Shown here piece after piece: positions 34,270-44,500 of a stretch of DNA of 53,726 bases. Origin of the DNA: an uncultured Bacteroidota bacterium (GTDB lineage: Bacteria > Bacteroidota > Bacteroidia > Bacteroidales > UBA12481); the NCBI GenBank assembly GCA_903919925.1, contig CAIXKO010000336.1:1-53726 (forward strand). Direction: 5' to 3'. Numbering within the stretch: the first letter of the stretch is position 1; each line of letters opens with the position of its first letter. The notes under the pieces are model-generated. The model did not search any database. It was not told where the DNA came from and was given only the letters and a program-made list of their open reading frames with translations. Both the position numbers and the translations under genes were made by a program.

Positions 34270-35454
34270 TTACACGATTGTCATGAGCCCTTTAAGGTAT
34301 TTCCCTTCCGGAAAGCTTGCTGCAACAGGATGATCTGGAGCTTGCGATAACCATTTAAGGATCTTCAATTCCCTGCCGGCATCCAAAGCTGCATCGGCAA
34401 CGATTTTCTGAAACAATAGATCTTCCATGTGGCCGGAGCAAGAGAAGGTAAACAGCAGCCCGCCAGGTCGAAGGATCTGCAAGGCAATCATATTGATATC
34501 TTTATAGGCTCTGGCACCTTTATCGATCTGGTTTCTGGATTCCACAAACTTTGGAGGATCAAGGATTATCAGATCGAAACTGCGATTTTCGGCTCTGAAT
34601 TTCCTCAGTGATTGAAAAACATCTGCCTCCATCAGGATATATCTGTCATCAGATATTCCGTTCCTACTGATATTCCGCTCTGCCTGCGAAAGTGCCGGTC
34701 CGGATGAATCCAGCAAAGTTACGTGGCGTGCTCCACCCGCCAGGGCTGCCACTGCAAATCCTCCCGTATAGCTAAAGCAATCGAGAACCTCACGGTCTTT
34801 TGAGCTAACTCCAACAAGAGTACGATTATCCCTTTGATCGAGGTAAAATCCGGTTTTATGACCTGCCCTGATATTAACCTGGTATTTTCTGCCATCCTCC
34901 ACGATCTCAATAAATTCGGGCGGTTCCTCTCCCCAGAGTAGCCCGGTTGACTCAATCATCCCCTCCTTTTTCCGGATGGACAGATCGGATCTTTCAAAAA
35001 TTCCTTTGCATGGAACAATTTCGGAAAGAATCGCCACCACGGTATCCTTCCAGTGCTCGGCTCCTGCGGATGAAAACTGACAAACCAGATAATCGCCATA
35101 CTGATCCACGGTAAGCCCAGGGAGGCCATCTGATTCTGAATGGATGATCCTAACCGCATTGTTGGTTAGATTACCGGAAAGGAATGAAGATCTGGAAGAA
35201 ACCGCCTGAGAAATTTTTCGATGGAAGAATTCAGGTCCTGCAATTTCATCAGTATACGTCCACATTCGCACCGACATTTGCGATTGGGGCGACCAGGCTC
35301 CGTGACCCAGAATGTGCCCACCTGAAGTTAAAACCTCCACGTTTTCCCCCGGTCCAGGGTTTCCGTTAACTTTTTGAATAGCCCCGCTAAATACCCAGGG
35401 ATGCTTACGAAGGATCGACTTTTCCCGTCCTTGCTTCAATATTACTTGTTTCAT
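34270..35454 (-). CDS. rlmI: 23S rRNA (cytosine-C5) methyltransferase, RlmI type
   Basis: 394 residues. An N-terminal PUA domain (KHPWVFSGAIQKVNG) is followed by a middle domain containing HKTGFYLDQRDNR, and a SAM-binding methyltransferase domain with DCFSYTGGFAVAAL (motif I), ILDPPKF (motif IV) and FTFSCSGHM, whose Cys is the catalytic nucleophile of m5C enzymes. This order is that of RlmI/RlmK-like enzymes that methylate 23S rRNA (C1962 in E. coli). Length fits. The E. coli-type function is inferred from family, and Bacteroidota members are usually named only as class I SAM rRNA methyltransferase. Confidence 0.9.
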   Translation of the reverse strand: MKQVILKQGREKSILRKHPWVFSGAIQKVNGNPGPGENVEVLTSGGHILGHGAWSPQSQMSVRMWTYTDEIAGPEFFHRKISQAVSSRSSFLSGNLTNNAVRIIHSESDGLPGLTVDQYGDYLVCQFSSAGAEHWKDTVVAILSEIVPCKGIFERSDLSIRKKEGMIESTGLLWGEEPPEFIEIVEDGRKYQVNIRAGHKTGFYLDQRDNRTLVGVSSKDREVLDCFSYTGGFAVAALAGGARHVTLLDSSGPALSQAERNISRNGISDDRYILMEADVFQSLRKFRAENRSFDLIILDPPKFVESRNQIDKGARAYKDINMIALQILRPGGLLFTFSCSGHMEDLLFQKIVADAALDAGRELKILKWLSQAPDHPVAASFPEGKYLKGLMTIV

Positions 35455-35512
35455 AACCGCAAAAATCGGAATAATTTATAATTTTAAACTCGAGAGATTA
35501 AAATACCAGATT

Positions 35513-36028
35513 ATGACAATAAACAACTTCGACTATAACCGGATAGGAGACATTGGATTAGGGCGTCCAAATCTGGGTCCCTTAACCAGTGTTGCTGTAT
35601 ACCGATTGATGCAGTACACCATGCGGGAGGTATTGGAGGAGAATTTTGGGTTAGAGCGCACCCGTGAAATTTTTATTGCAGCAGGTCGCCTCGCTGGTAA
35701 CGGGTTTTGCAAGGAATTCCTTGATGTTTCCTTACCGCTCAATCAATTTATTTCACAGTTACATGATCAGTTGATTGCCCAAACTATAGGTGTTTTGCGT
35801 ATTGAACAGGCTGATCCTGAAAATCTCCGGTTTATGGTTACCGTTTCTGAAGATTTGGACTGCTCAGGACTCCCAATTACCGGATCCACGGTTTGTGATT
35901 ATGATGAAGGGTTCATTGAAGGAATATTCAATTTATATACCGGCAAAGAGTTCTCAGTTAAAGAAATCGACTGTTGGTCGACCGGTGAACGTACCTGCCG
36001 TTTCACCATTAACCTGGCTAATGTATGA
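35513..36028 (+). CDS. V4R (4-vinyl reductase-like) ligand-sensor protein
   Basis: 171 residues, cytosolic. The C-terminal ~60 residues carry the V4R pattern: CDYDEGFIEGIFNLYTGKEFSVKEIDCWSTGERTCRF split here as CDYDEGFIEGIF, GKEFSVKEIDC and GERTCRF. V4R domains bind small hydrophobic ligands in phenol- and xylene-responsive regulators and in protochlorophyllide-related proteins. The N-terminal half has a helical region (VAVYRLMQYTMREVLEENFG) as in the heme/V4R superfamily. The stop overlaps the kinase start by ATGA (36025-36028), so it is probably the sensory partner of that kinase. Confidence 0.8.
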   Translation: MTINNFDYNRIGDIGLGRPNLGPLTSVAVYRLMQYTMREVLEENFGLERTREIFIAAGRLAGNGFCKEFLDVSLPLNQFISQLHDQLIAQTIGVLRIEQADPENLRFMVTVSEDLDCSGLPITGSTVCDYDEGFIEGIFNLYTGKEFSVKEIDCWSTGERTCRFTINLANV

Positions 36029-37170
36029 TTAGTGAAGCCGACCTAAAAGCGATACATTCTATACAGGAAGCCATTGACAAAATCCTTAGCGGTCAGATTC
36101 TAACTTATCGTTTTGAAGAAAAGGAGTTTTCAGTGGTATCCGAACCGGTATCTCAGCTGGTTAACTCGGTTCAAAACCTGGTCAACCAATACCGCGAGGG
36201 ATTCCTTTTTATTATAGGATTGTCAAAGGGGAACCTGGAACAGGTACCACCAAGAAATAATCAGTTTGTAGGTTCGTTTAAGCAACTTCATTCCGATCTG
36301 CTCCATTTGCGTTGGCAAACCCAGCAGATTGCTCAGGGAGATTATGCACAGCAGGTTTCATTTATGGGTGACTTCAGCGATTCTTTCAATGCGATGACCG
36401 AATCACTCAGACAGAAGCAAGTTTTAGAAAATGAACTCAAGGAAAGGGAAAAAAGCCTGAGGGAAGCCACAGCCGAGTTACAGCAGGTGATTGAAATGAA
36501 GGATAAATTATTTTCCATTATTGCTCACGATTTACGAGGCCCGATTGGGAACACCGGCAGCCTGATTAAACTGATTCTGGACGGGGACCTGGCGGATCCA
36601 AAAGAAATTAACCGAACCTTGAGAATGATTTATACTGCATCGGAATCAACTTATGTTTTGCTTGAAAACCTGCTTGCCTGGTCGGGCAGTCAAAGGAAAG
36701 ATATTCCTTATAATCCCGGGGTCCATCTGTTGTTGCCGATTTTTGATGACACTATTGAATTATACAGCAGTGCCTCTGAGGTTAAAGCTTTGCGGATCTC
36801 CAGCCAGGTTGATCAGGACCTTAAGGCTATTTTTGATCCATCGATGATCAGAACGGTAATCAGGAATTTGGTAAATAATGCAGTTAAATTCACTCCCCGA
36901 GGTGGGTGGATCGTTTTGGGAGCCCATAACACAGGTGATGAAATTGAAGTTTATGTCCGTGACAATGGAATCGGGATGTCGCCAAAGATTTTGAGTGCAT
37001 TAATTAATTCACCTGGTGAATCGATCCGTTACGGTACAAATCATGAAAAAGGCCATGGACTTGGTTTAACCTTGTGCCAGGAATTGATTCACCGGCATGA
37101 TGGAACATTGAAAGTGCAGAGCGAGGAAGGAAAAGGTTCAACTTTTTCTTTTGGGCTACCTATAGTGTGA
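36025..37170 (+). CDS. Soluble HAMP-like sensor histidine kinase coupled to the V4R protein
   Basis: 381 residues with no convincing membrane span. A HAMP-like/coiled-coil region covers about 85-155 (QIAQGDYAQQVSFMGDFSDSF, then a long charged helix REKSLREATAELQQVIE). HisKA has H168 in IIAHDLRGPIGN. The ATPase domain has NLVNNAVKFT, DNGIGMS and GHGLGLTL. No input domain other than HAMP and no receiver is present, so its signal most likely arrives from the translationally coupled V4R protein. No response regulator gene is adjacent. Confidence 0.88.
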   Translation: MISEADLKAIHSIQEAIDKILSGQILTYRFEEKEFSVVSEPVSQLVNSVQNLVNQYREGFLFIIGLSKGNLEQVPPRNNQFVGSFKQLHSDLLHLRWQTQQIAQGDYAQQVSFMGDFSDSFNAMTESLRQKQVLENELKEREKSLREATAELQQVIEMKDKLFSIIAHDLRGPIGNTGSLIKLILDGDLADPKEINRTLRMIYTASESTYVLLENLLAWSGSQRKDIPYNPGVHLLLPIFDDTIELYSSASEVKALRISSQVDQDLKAIFDPSMIRTVIRNLVNNAVKFTPRGGWIVLGAHNTGDEIEVYVRDNGIGMSPKILSALINSPGESIRYGTNHEKGHGLGLTLCQELIHRHDGTLKVQSEEGKGSTFSFGLPIV

Positions 37171-37204
37171 AGATGCCCAAGCATTTACAGTGTAAAAGAA
37201 AAGA

Positions 37205-37618
37205 CTAATTCATCAAAATCTCAGTAGCACCTGAAGCCGTTTTAACCAACTGAACCTTACGGCAATCGCGGTTAAGCCTAAGTGTTTGCTCTTCCCATTT
37301 TACAGTACCATCAACAGATTCTCCCCTGATGCTAATTTTTATTCCACCATCTTCGGTGTCATAATAAATGCAACCAGGAGCACCACAATCAGGGGCCTGA
37401 TCAAGTTTCTGATCCAGAACGCCTACCTGCTTACCGTTGATGAACACATTAACATTAGTATCGTTATTGGTCCAAACCGTGACAGCAAATTTGCGGGCAC
37501 CATTCCCATAGCCATTGTAATTACCCAAATTTGAATAACTCCCACTGTACTTACTGCAAGCAAAAACCAAAAGAACAAGGACCAATAAAGGCAACGATTT
37601 GAGTAATTTTGTTTTCAT
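37205..37618 (-). CDS. Hypothetical lipoprotein (137 aa)
   Basis: A lipoprotein leader (LLVLVLLVFAC, residues 11-21) is followed by a Gly/Tyr/Asn-rich linker (SYSNLGNYNGYGNG). A small beta-sandwich-like domain then starts at about residue 42 (FAVTVWTNNDTNVNVFINGK, a motif also found in carbohydrate-binding-like domains), with Cys residues in DCGAPGCIYY and DCRKV. No family recognised. Located alone on the minus strand, 34 bp from the kinase stop. Confidence 0.75.
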   Translation of the reverse strand: MKTKLLKSLPLLVLVLLVFACSKYSGSYSNLGNYNGYGNGARKFAVTVWTNNDTNVNVFINGKQVGVLDQKLDQAPDCGAPGCIYYDTEDGGIKISIRGESVDGTVKWEEQTLRLNRDCRKVQLVKTASGATEILMN

Positions 37619-37677
37619 TGTGTGGTTTTCTATGTTGGCACTAAATTACAAAAAAAGGACAATTCAATATAAATTAG

Positions 37678-39393
37678 ATGAAAATTTTTGATTCACGCAA
37701 CAATTCCTATTTTATGATCCTGGCTATCATCTTAATTGCCAGTACTATTCGTGCGCGGATCAACTTCTCTTCCGAAATGATTCCTGGTATCAATGGAGGC
37801 TATTATCCTCTTTTGGTTCGCAACCTGCTGGAATACGGTTCCATACGATACCCTGACACGCCCTTGATTTATTGGATTCAAGCTTTTTTAAGCCTGATTA
37901 TCAATATTTTTAATGGATCTGGTTTCGATCATTCGGTATTAATGTCCTCAAAGATTTTTGATTCGATCGTTCCGCCACTAACTTGTGTTCCAGTGTTTCT
38001 GTTTGCAAAAGATCATCTGCGCACACAGCAAAAATCAAGATTTTTCGTACTGACGATTTCGGCTTTCAGTGTGCTTTACCTGGGATTCTTGCTGGTTTTA
38101 TCATCTGAAATGCAAAAGAATGCAGCCGGACTGATTTGGGTAGCCTGCTATATTTTATGGATCAACAGGTTCATGATCAAGAGAAAACGCAAAGATATCT
38201 GGATTAGCCTCATATTTCTGATTTTAATTGCTTTAACTCACATTGGTTGCTTTGCCGTCGCCTTTTTATTTACCCTGATTTATGGAATAACCCATTTTAT
38301 TGGCGAAGGAAAACGTATCAGGATGAAGACCTTGCTAATAGGCTTCTCGGCAATTTCGCTGATTATATTGATCAGTTTTGCCATTCTTATAAAAGATCCT
38401 GACCGCATGCTTCGGGTTTTGTCGTTTTACCTGAATCCACTTAGAATTTTTGAATCGCCCTATCTGTTTCTACTACTTTCAGGACAACAGGTATATTTTG
38501 GATTTCTATTTCACAACTTCTTATTGATCAATATTTTGTCTATCGCAGGATTGATTATCGTCCTGATTAATCATAACAAACTGGTTTTCATAGATTTTAC
38601 TTTTGCTTTGAGCCTGGCAATTTTAAGTATTTGCCTTTCCTCCCCATTGATTGGTATGGAATGGGCACTCCGATACTATCTTATGGCCTTTTTGCCAATA
38701 GCCCTCATGTTTGTTTTTGTTTATAAATCATTAACCGGCAACGTATCCAAAATCGCAATAACTTCTGTTTTTTTCCTATTAACCGCTTTTTCAGTATTTT
38801 TTGGAATCACCGGAAAGCGCAGTCCATCTATCAGTTCTGATGCTTACAAGGATCTGGTTGAGTTAAAAACTGAGACCCATATTAGCCCCGGCGATTTGAT
38901 AGTTGCGCGTCACGGGTTAGAGTGGTGGACGGGCTGGGTATTGAGATGCCGCACCGGAAAGGAGTATTGTTTGCGGCCAGAGGATTGGCATAAATATCCC
39001 AACATTTATTTACTACGGCAAAAGTCAGGAAACAATTATCCGGGACAACAGGGAACCGGTCAGTTTGCAGAATTTCCGATACCGGAGACCGCAGAGAAAA
39101 TCATCTCGAACAGGTCATTTGATCTTTACAGATTAATCAAACCAATTGAAGATCAATATTATTCCGGAGTACTACCACTTTTACAAGGAACGGTAATATC
39201 GATAAATGACCAGGAGTTAACGGTTCGATCTCAAGGTTACCGCCAGAAGGTTACTATCGGTACCTCAACAAAGTTTATGGGTATCCAAAACGTGAATATT
39301 GAACCTGGCATGCGGGCAGATATTTGGGGGAAAAGGATCCCTTTCAGTTTAAAAACCCATGCTGAAATAATACGTGTTTATCAGGTATATTAG
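37678..39393 (+). CDS. Multi-pass membrane protein, GT-C-like, with C-terminal small beta domain
   Basis: 571 residues with about ten hydrophobic helices (about 12-350). The first extracellular loop contains MIPGINGGYYPLLVRNLLEYGSI, typical of GT-C-like polytopic transferases, although the usual DE/DD motif is not evident. The soluble C-terminal part (about 375-571) ends with LLQGTVISINDQELTVRSQG, an OB-like small beta barrel reminiscent of DUF5666. Function unknown; a glycosyltransferase-like role is only a guess. Monocistronic. Confidence 0.7.
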   Translation: MKIFDSRNNSYFMILAIILIASTIRARINFSSEMIPGINGGYYPLLVRNLLEYGSIRYPDTPLIYWIQAFLSLIINIFNGSGFDHSVLMSSKIFDSIVPPLTCVPVFLFAKDHLRTQQKSRFFVLTISAFSVLYLGFLLVLSSEMQKNAAGLIWVACYILWINRFMIKRKRKDIWISLIFLILIALTHIGCFAVAFLFTLIYGITHFIGEGKRIRMKTLLIGFSAISLIILISFAILIKDPDRMLRVLSFYLNPLRIFESPYLFLLLSGQQVYFGFLFHNFLLINILSIAGLIIVLINHNKLVFIDFTFALSLAILSICLSSPLIGMEWALRYYLMAFLPIALMFVFVYKSLTGNVSKIAITSVFFLLTAFSVFFGITGKRSPSISSDAYKDLVELKTETHISPGDLIVARHGLEWWTGWVLRCRTGKEYCLRPEDWHKYPNIYLLRQKSGNNYPGQQGTGQFAEFPIPETAEKIISNRSFDLYRLIKPIEDQYYSGVLPLLQGTVISINDQELTVRSQGYRQKVTIGTSTKFMGIQNVNIEPGMRADIWGKRIPFSLKTHAEIIRVYQVY

Positions 39394-39437
39394 AACTCTT
39401 TACCAGGATAGTTGTTTCCAGTTAAACAAAAACCAAA

Positions 39438-40802
39438 ATGAAAAACAATAAAGTACTTGCACTGCTCTTTTTCGGCGTTCTGATGGGGGCGCTGGATATT
39501 TCGATTGTGGGACCGGCGATTCCTTCCATAAGTGAAACAATCAAGGTGGTACAGAAGGATTTATCCTGGATATTCAGTATTTATGTTTTATTTAACCTGG
39601 TAGGTATCAGTCTTTTTGCCAAGTTATCGGACTTATATGGCAGAAGAAGCATTTATATGACCACCCTTGCGATTTTCGGAATCGGGTCATTGGTTGTTTC
39701 CATAGCGCCCAATTTCGAAATTTTGCTTTTGGGCCGAGCAATTCAGGGGTTTGGAGCCAGCGGGATTTTTCCGGTTGCTTCGGCAGTGGTCGGTGATCAG
39801 TTTCCTCCCGAAAAAAGAGGGCGGGTTCTCGGAATGATTGGTGCCGTTTGGGGTATTGCATTTATTATTGGACCCATCCTGGCTGGAACATTACTTGCCT
39901 TTTTTGAATGGCACGTTCTTTTTCTGATCAATATACCAATTGTTATTGTTCTGATCTATTTCAGTTCCAGATTATTAAGTCCTGATCGGGTTGAATCAGC
40001 TAACCAGATAGACTGGAAAGGGATATTACTGTTAGGACTTTTTTTGGGCACATTGACCTACGGGGTGAACAGTTACGATAAAGATTTGGGGATCAGCGGG
40101 ATGCTTGACATTAAGGTATGGCCTTTCCTGTTAGTATCCATAGTATTTCTGGTAATTCTCTTTTTCCTTGAAAAAAACACAACTTATCCGGTAATCAATC
40201 CAAGGCTATTCAAATCGAGGCAAATCCGTATTGTTGGATTTATCGCCATGGTTACAGGCCTATTCCAATCGGCCTTTGTATTTATTCCCAACCTGGCAGT
40301 ACTTTCCTTTGGGGTTAAAGCATCAACAGCCAGCTTCATGCTGCTTCCTTTTGTGCTGGCCACCGCTATCGGATCGCCCATTTTTGGACGCTTGCTTGAT
40401 AAGACAGGATCGAGGCTGGTGATTCTGATCGGACTGGTATTAAGTGCCACAGGATTGTTACTGATTGGATTATCAGGCGATTCGAAAGCACTTTTTTATG
40501 GATCGGGCATACTGATCGGGTTAGGTCTATCGGTATTAGCGGGATCCGGACTCCGCTACATCATGCTTAATGAGGTAGGCGTACATGAACGTGCGATTAC
40601 ACAGGGAGTACTGACGATTTTCATCAGCATAGGCCAGATTGTTGGAAGCGCAGCTATCACAACGGTTGCGGCACAGCAGGTTAGTCCGGCAGCAGGGTAC
40701 CATAAAGCATTATATCTGATTTCCTTTCTGATGGCATTGACTTTTGTGCTGGCACTTCGGTTGAAAAGCAAAGCAGATGAGGGAAAAACCGTAGTTGGAT
40801 GA
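39438..40802 (+). CDS. MFS transporter, DHA2 (drug:H+) type
   Basis: 454 residues with 12-14 hydrophobic helices. Motif A is AKLSDLYGRRSIYM near residue 60; MGALDISIVGPAIP in helix 1 is the DHA2 motif D1-like string (LDxxIVNxAxP). FGASGIFPVASAVVGDQFPPEKRG matches motif B/C region spacing. It probably exports a small toxic compound using the proton gradient. The downstream lipoprotein gene follows after 14 bp. Confidence 0.88.
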   Translation: MKNNKVLALLFFGVLMGALDISIVGPAIPSISETIKVVQKDLSWIFSIYVLFNLVGISLFAKLSDLYGRRSIYMTTLAIFGIGSLVVSIAPNFEILLLGRAIQGFGASGIFPVASAVVGDQFPPEKRGRVLGMIGAVWGIAFIIGPILAGTLLAFFEWHVLFLINIPIVIVLIYFSSRLLSPDRVESANQIDWKGILLLGLFLGTLTYGVNSYDKDLGISGMLDIKVWPFLLVSIVFLVILFFLEKNTTYPVINPRLFKSRQIRIVGFIAMVTGLFQSAFVFIPNLAVLSFGVKASTASFMLLPFVLATAIGSPIFGRLLDKTGSRLVILIGLVLSATGLLLIGLSGDSKALFYGSGILIGLGLSVLAGSGLRYIMLNEVGVHERAITQGVLTIFISIGQIVGSAAITTVAAQQVSPAAGYHKALYLISFLMALTFVLALRLKSKADEGKTVVG

Positions 40803-40816
40803 CTAAATAAAAGAAC

Positions 40817-41431
40817 ATGAGCAAATCAAGGATATTGGGCGCATTCCGATTTTTTCTGATAATATTTATTCTTTTACCGGGATGCAAAAAGGAAAAGGTA
40901 TCATCTAAATTATCTGATGAATACTTTCCGAATCGTGTTGGAAACTGGTGGGTTTATGACCGGTTTGACAGTTTAGCCATGGAAAAAACCTCCTTGCGCA
41001 TTGAGATCACGAGGGATTCGGTTTGGAAAGATGGTCAACCATACAAAATGTGGGTTTTCAGTAAGTCCAACTTATATGACACGCTATATGTAAGGAGCAC
41101 AGCGGATTCGATTCTTTGCTACCGGTATCTTGAAGGCTCCCCCCAGGAAGTTATGCTGATTCCATTATCGGCAGGAAAAGCCTGGGTTCATCCGATTTGG
41201 GTGAGGGATTCAACATGGGTTTTATCAAAGGATACGATAACTGTTGAATCAGTCAAATATTCCAATGCCTACCGGATTCACCGGCGCCTTTTTGCTTTCA
41301 ATGATTATTTGACCGATGACCGCTGGTTTGTCCCCAATCTGGGCATCGTAAAACTGGAAAACTGGCATTATTTATTTGGTTGGATATCGAAGGAGAACTG
41401 GTATTTAAAGGAATACGGGTGGGGGAAATAG
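40817..41431 (+). CDS. Hypothetical lipoprotein (204 aa), related to the one at 9268
   Basis: Lipoprotein leader IFILLPGC (residues about 16-23) followed by KKEK. The mature part begins with LSDEYFPNRVGNWWVYDRFDS, the same arrangement as the protein at 9268-9879 (KFFPLKKGNYWILQNY), then repeated beta strands ending in LKEYGWGK. Function unknown. It lies 14 bp behind the MFS gene and probably shares its transcript. Confidence 0.72.
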   Translation: MSKSRILGAFRFFLIIFILLPGCKKEKVSSKLSDEYFPNRVGNWWVYDRFDSLAMEKTSLRIEITRDSVWKDGQPYKMWVFSKSNLYDTLYVRSTADSILCYRYLEGSPQEVMLIPLSAGKAWVHPIWVRDSTWVLSKDTITVESVKYSNAYRIHRRLFAFNDYLTDDRWFVPNLGIVKLENWHYLFGWISKENWYLKEYGWGK

Positions 41432-41558
41432 CACACAGGGCTTCGCCATAAAGTCATCATCGATTTCGTTGATCTGGTATAGTAAGTTCCCATTTCAAAG
41501 TAATCCAACAATATCGAAAGAAAAAAAACTTATCTTGGTCCTGTTATCCCAAAATTTC

Positions 41559-44500
41559 ATGACCATGAACAAGATAAGGTTTATCATGGTCCTTTGTTTT
41601 TCCATTTGTTGGTACCCTTCCGCTTTCAGTCAGTTGCAACCGAAAGAACTGGCTGAAAAGTACTTTCGTAAAAAACTGGTTGAAAACAGGATTCGTACTG
41701 ATTTTCAATTTGATGAACCTTTACGGCAAGGTGAAATCACGATTTTTGAGTGTGCAAAGCCGGAAGGTTTCGTGTTGGTCCGGGAATCGGACAGTTGCAT
41801 GGTGGTAGGTTATTCTATCGGTAACCGGTTTAGCCGGAATAGCAAAATTCCGGATCCTGCCTCCGCCTTCCTGGAATCGTTAACCAGTTGTGGAGCGGCT
41901 GATTTAATACCCGTTAGGCAGAAAACAGTTTTCACCCCAATCGGTCCTTTGCTGAACACTACCTGGAGTCAGGAGGGCTTTTTCAATTATTATTGCCCTG
42001 AGGACCGCAGCGGACCTGATAATCATGTGTACGTTGGCTGTGCAGCTGTGGCTATGGGTCAGATTATCAGATACTTTGGAAAATTCAACAATTTCCAGAT
42101 AGCTACGACCACAGAGGATTACAAGTATGGAACTTTAACTGCAATGGTAGGCAATTACGATTGGAACCGAATGGAAAACCGTCCGATTGTGCCAGACCTG
42201 GAAGTATCGCGATTTCTGTATGGTCTGGGCGTGCTAACTCGCATGGGTTATGGAACATCGAGTTCCACCACATCCAATTTTAATGTATACGATGCATTTA
42301 AGCAAATGAAATACTTTAACGCGAACAGGATGGTTCGAGGCACTACCAGTGCCGAAGTATGGATTCAAAATTTCACGCAGAATATTGCTGATTTTCAACC
42401 GGTTTATGTGTCCGGATCCAGTCACTCCTTTGTATGCGATGGAATAGATGCAACTGGCTGGTTTCATTTTAACCTCGGCTGGTACGGTTACGCCGATGGG
42501 TATTATCCTTTGAAGGCCATCATGGGAATCAACCCAAGTGAAGCGATTTTCAATCTAAGCCCCTACTCCAATAATCTGCCCCCGGCTAATCTCACGCTTG
42601 ATACACTCAACGGACAAAAGCTGTTGAAATGGGAAAAACACCGGCTTACCCCTGTCGATCCAACCAGTTACCGGGTTTACCTAAACGATACCACGGTTTT
42701 TGAAACCAGAGAAACTGAATTTAATACTTCCTTTTTCCCTCCTGGGAATCATGAATTAATGGTTACGGCGGTTTATCCTGATGGAGAATCCCATTGGATT
42801 GGCCCGATCCGGTTAGCCACCCAAAGCAGTCCGATCACTATTCCGGACGAAAAGGTAAAAAAGGCTATGCACGATGAGCTATTGAGGATCGGAATTGCGG
42901 CCCCCGGGGAAGATTTAACCATTAATCAATTACTAAAAATTCAACAACTTACTATAAATAAGCCCTTTTACTCCCTCGCAGGCATAGAAAACTGTCATAA
43001 TATTCAAGTTCTTTCTATTGAACCCGATCAACCGGTAATATTGGACCCTGAACCAATTTCCAGACTCAAACGTCTAAAATCGCTCAATCTGAAAAATATT
43101 ACGCTGAATAATCCCGGGATACTGACACAGAATAAGTGGTTGATTTACCTGAATCTCGATCGATGCAACACTCTTAACTTCAACTTTTTGACAGGATTTC
43201 CCGGATTGCAACATTTAAAATTAACCGATGTACCCCTTTCCAGCACCGATGCTTTTAGCAACCTTTTAACCTTAAAGCAGCTTACCCTATCAGGATGCAG
43301 CCTGACCAATGCCGGGTTTATACAAAACCTCATTAACCTCGAATACATTGACCTTTCGCGTAACCAGTTGTCAAGAATACGTTTATCGGCCAAGCTTCCT
43401 GAGCTGCAAGCCTTGGATATCAGCCAGAACCAGATCAATGAGCTGTACTTTTTGGAATATATTCCAAATATCGAAAGATTGAATTTGGGCACCAATTTGA
43501 TCAATCGATTTGTTACCAACTTGAATTTCAAGTCTATTCAATATTTGAATTTAGAAAACAACATGGTCGACAGCCTTTGGGTAGGAAGTATGATGCCGTG
43601 CCTCACACATCTTTTCGTAAGTAATAATAAAATCAGGAATATCAGGTTTCTGAATGATTTTGCACCCGGACTCTTGCGTCTGGATGCAGCTGCCAATCAG
43701 ATTCCTGAATTTTGGAAAGGAAGCCTTCAGCAACTGGAGTATCTTGACATTTCACACAATCGCCTAAGCTTACTCAATAACCTTACCGACAATCCATTAC
43801 TAAAGCATGTTAATCTATCTTTTAATCAAATAGCTGACTTATATCCAATTTATGAACATTCAAAAAACGGTTCCATACAATATCTTAACCTCGCTGGCAA
43901 TCCCTTGTCAAAGGAATCATTCGAGCAAATTGCACCGCAAATCCGAGGGGGGCCCGATACGCTTCTTTTACCTGATTATCCCCAGGAATACAGCCCGGGA
44001 AATCCTCAACCTTTTCGTAATCAAGTATTAACCAGCCAGAAAGCTGAACTTTCCTGGATATCCAGCCCAATTCCCACCAATGGCAAATTCGAGATTTTTT
44101 CAGGATACTCTCCGGAAAGTCTTTTACTAAATGGAACAGTTTCAAAATCTGATTATTCATTCGATATTTTGCCCGGACGTAACTATTACTGGCGGGTACG
44201 CGCGGTGCTGCCAGATACCTCGTTTTTTAGTGGCTTATTCCGATTTGTTACTTATCAATCACTCACCTTGCCGTACAAGGAAGATTTTGAGGTTTACCCG
44301 CCCTACTCGTATCTCACCGACCATACTGATTATTGGATCAAATCTATCGGAGAGCCCACTGTAATCACTGATGGACGCATTGATCCATCGAGGAAGTCTG
44401 AAGGAAAACAGTCACTAAAACTGTTTAATTCGTCCGATTTGAGGCTACCAATGAGCCATTTAAATCCAATCAATTTATATATTTCCATGCAATTGCTGAT

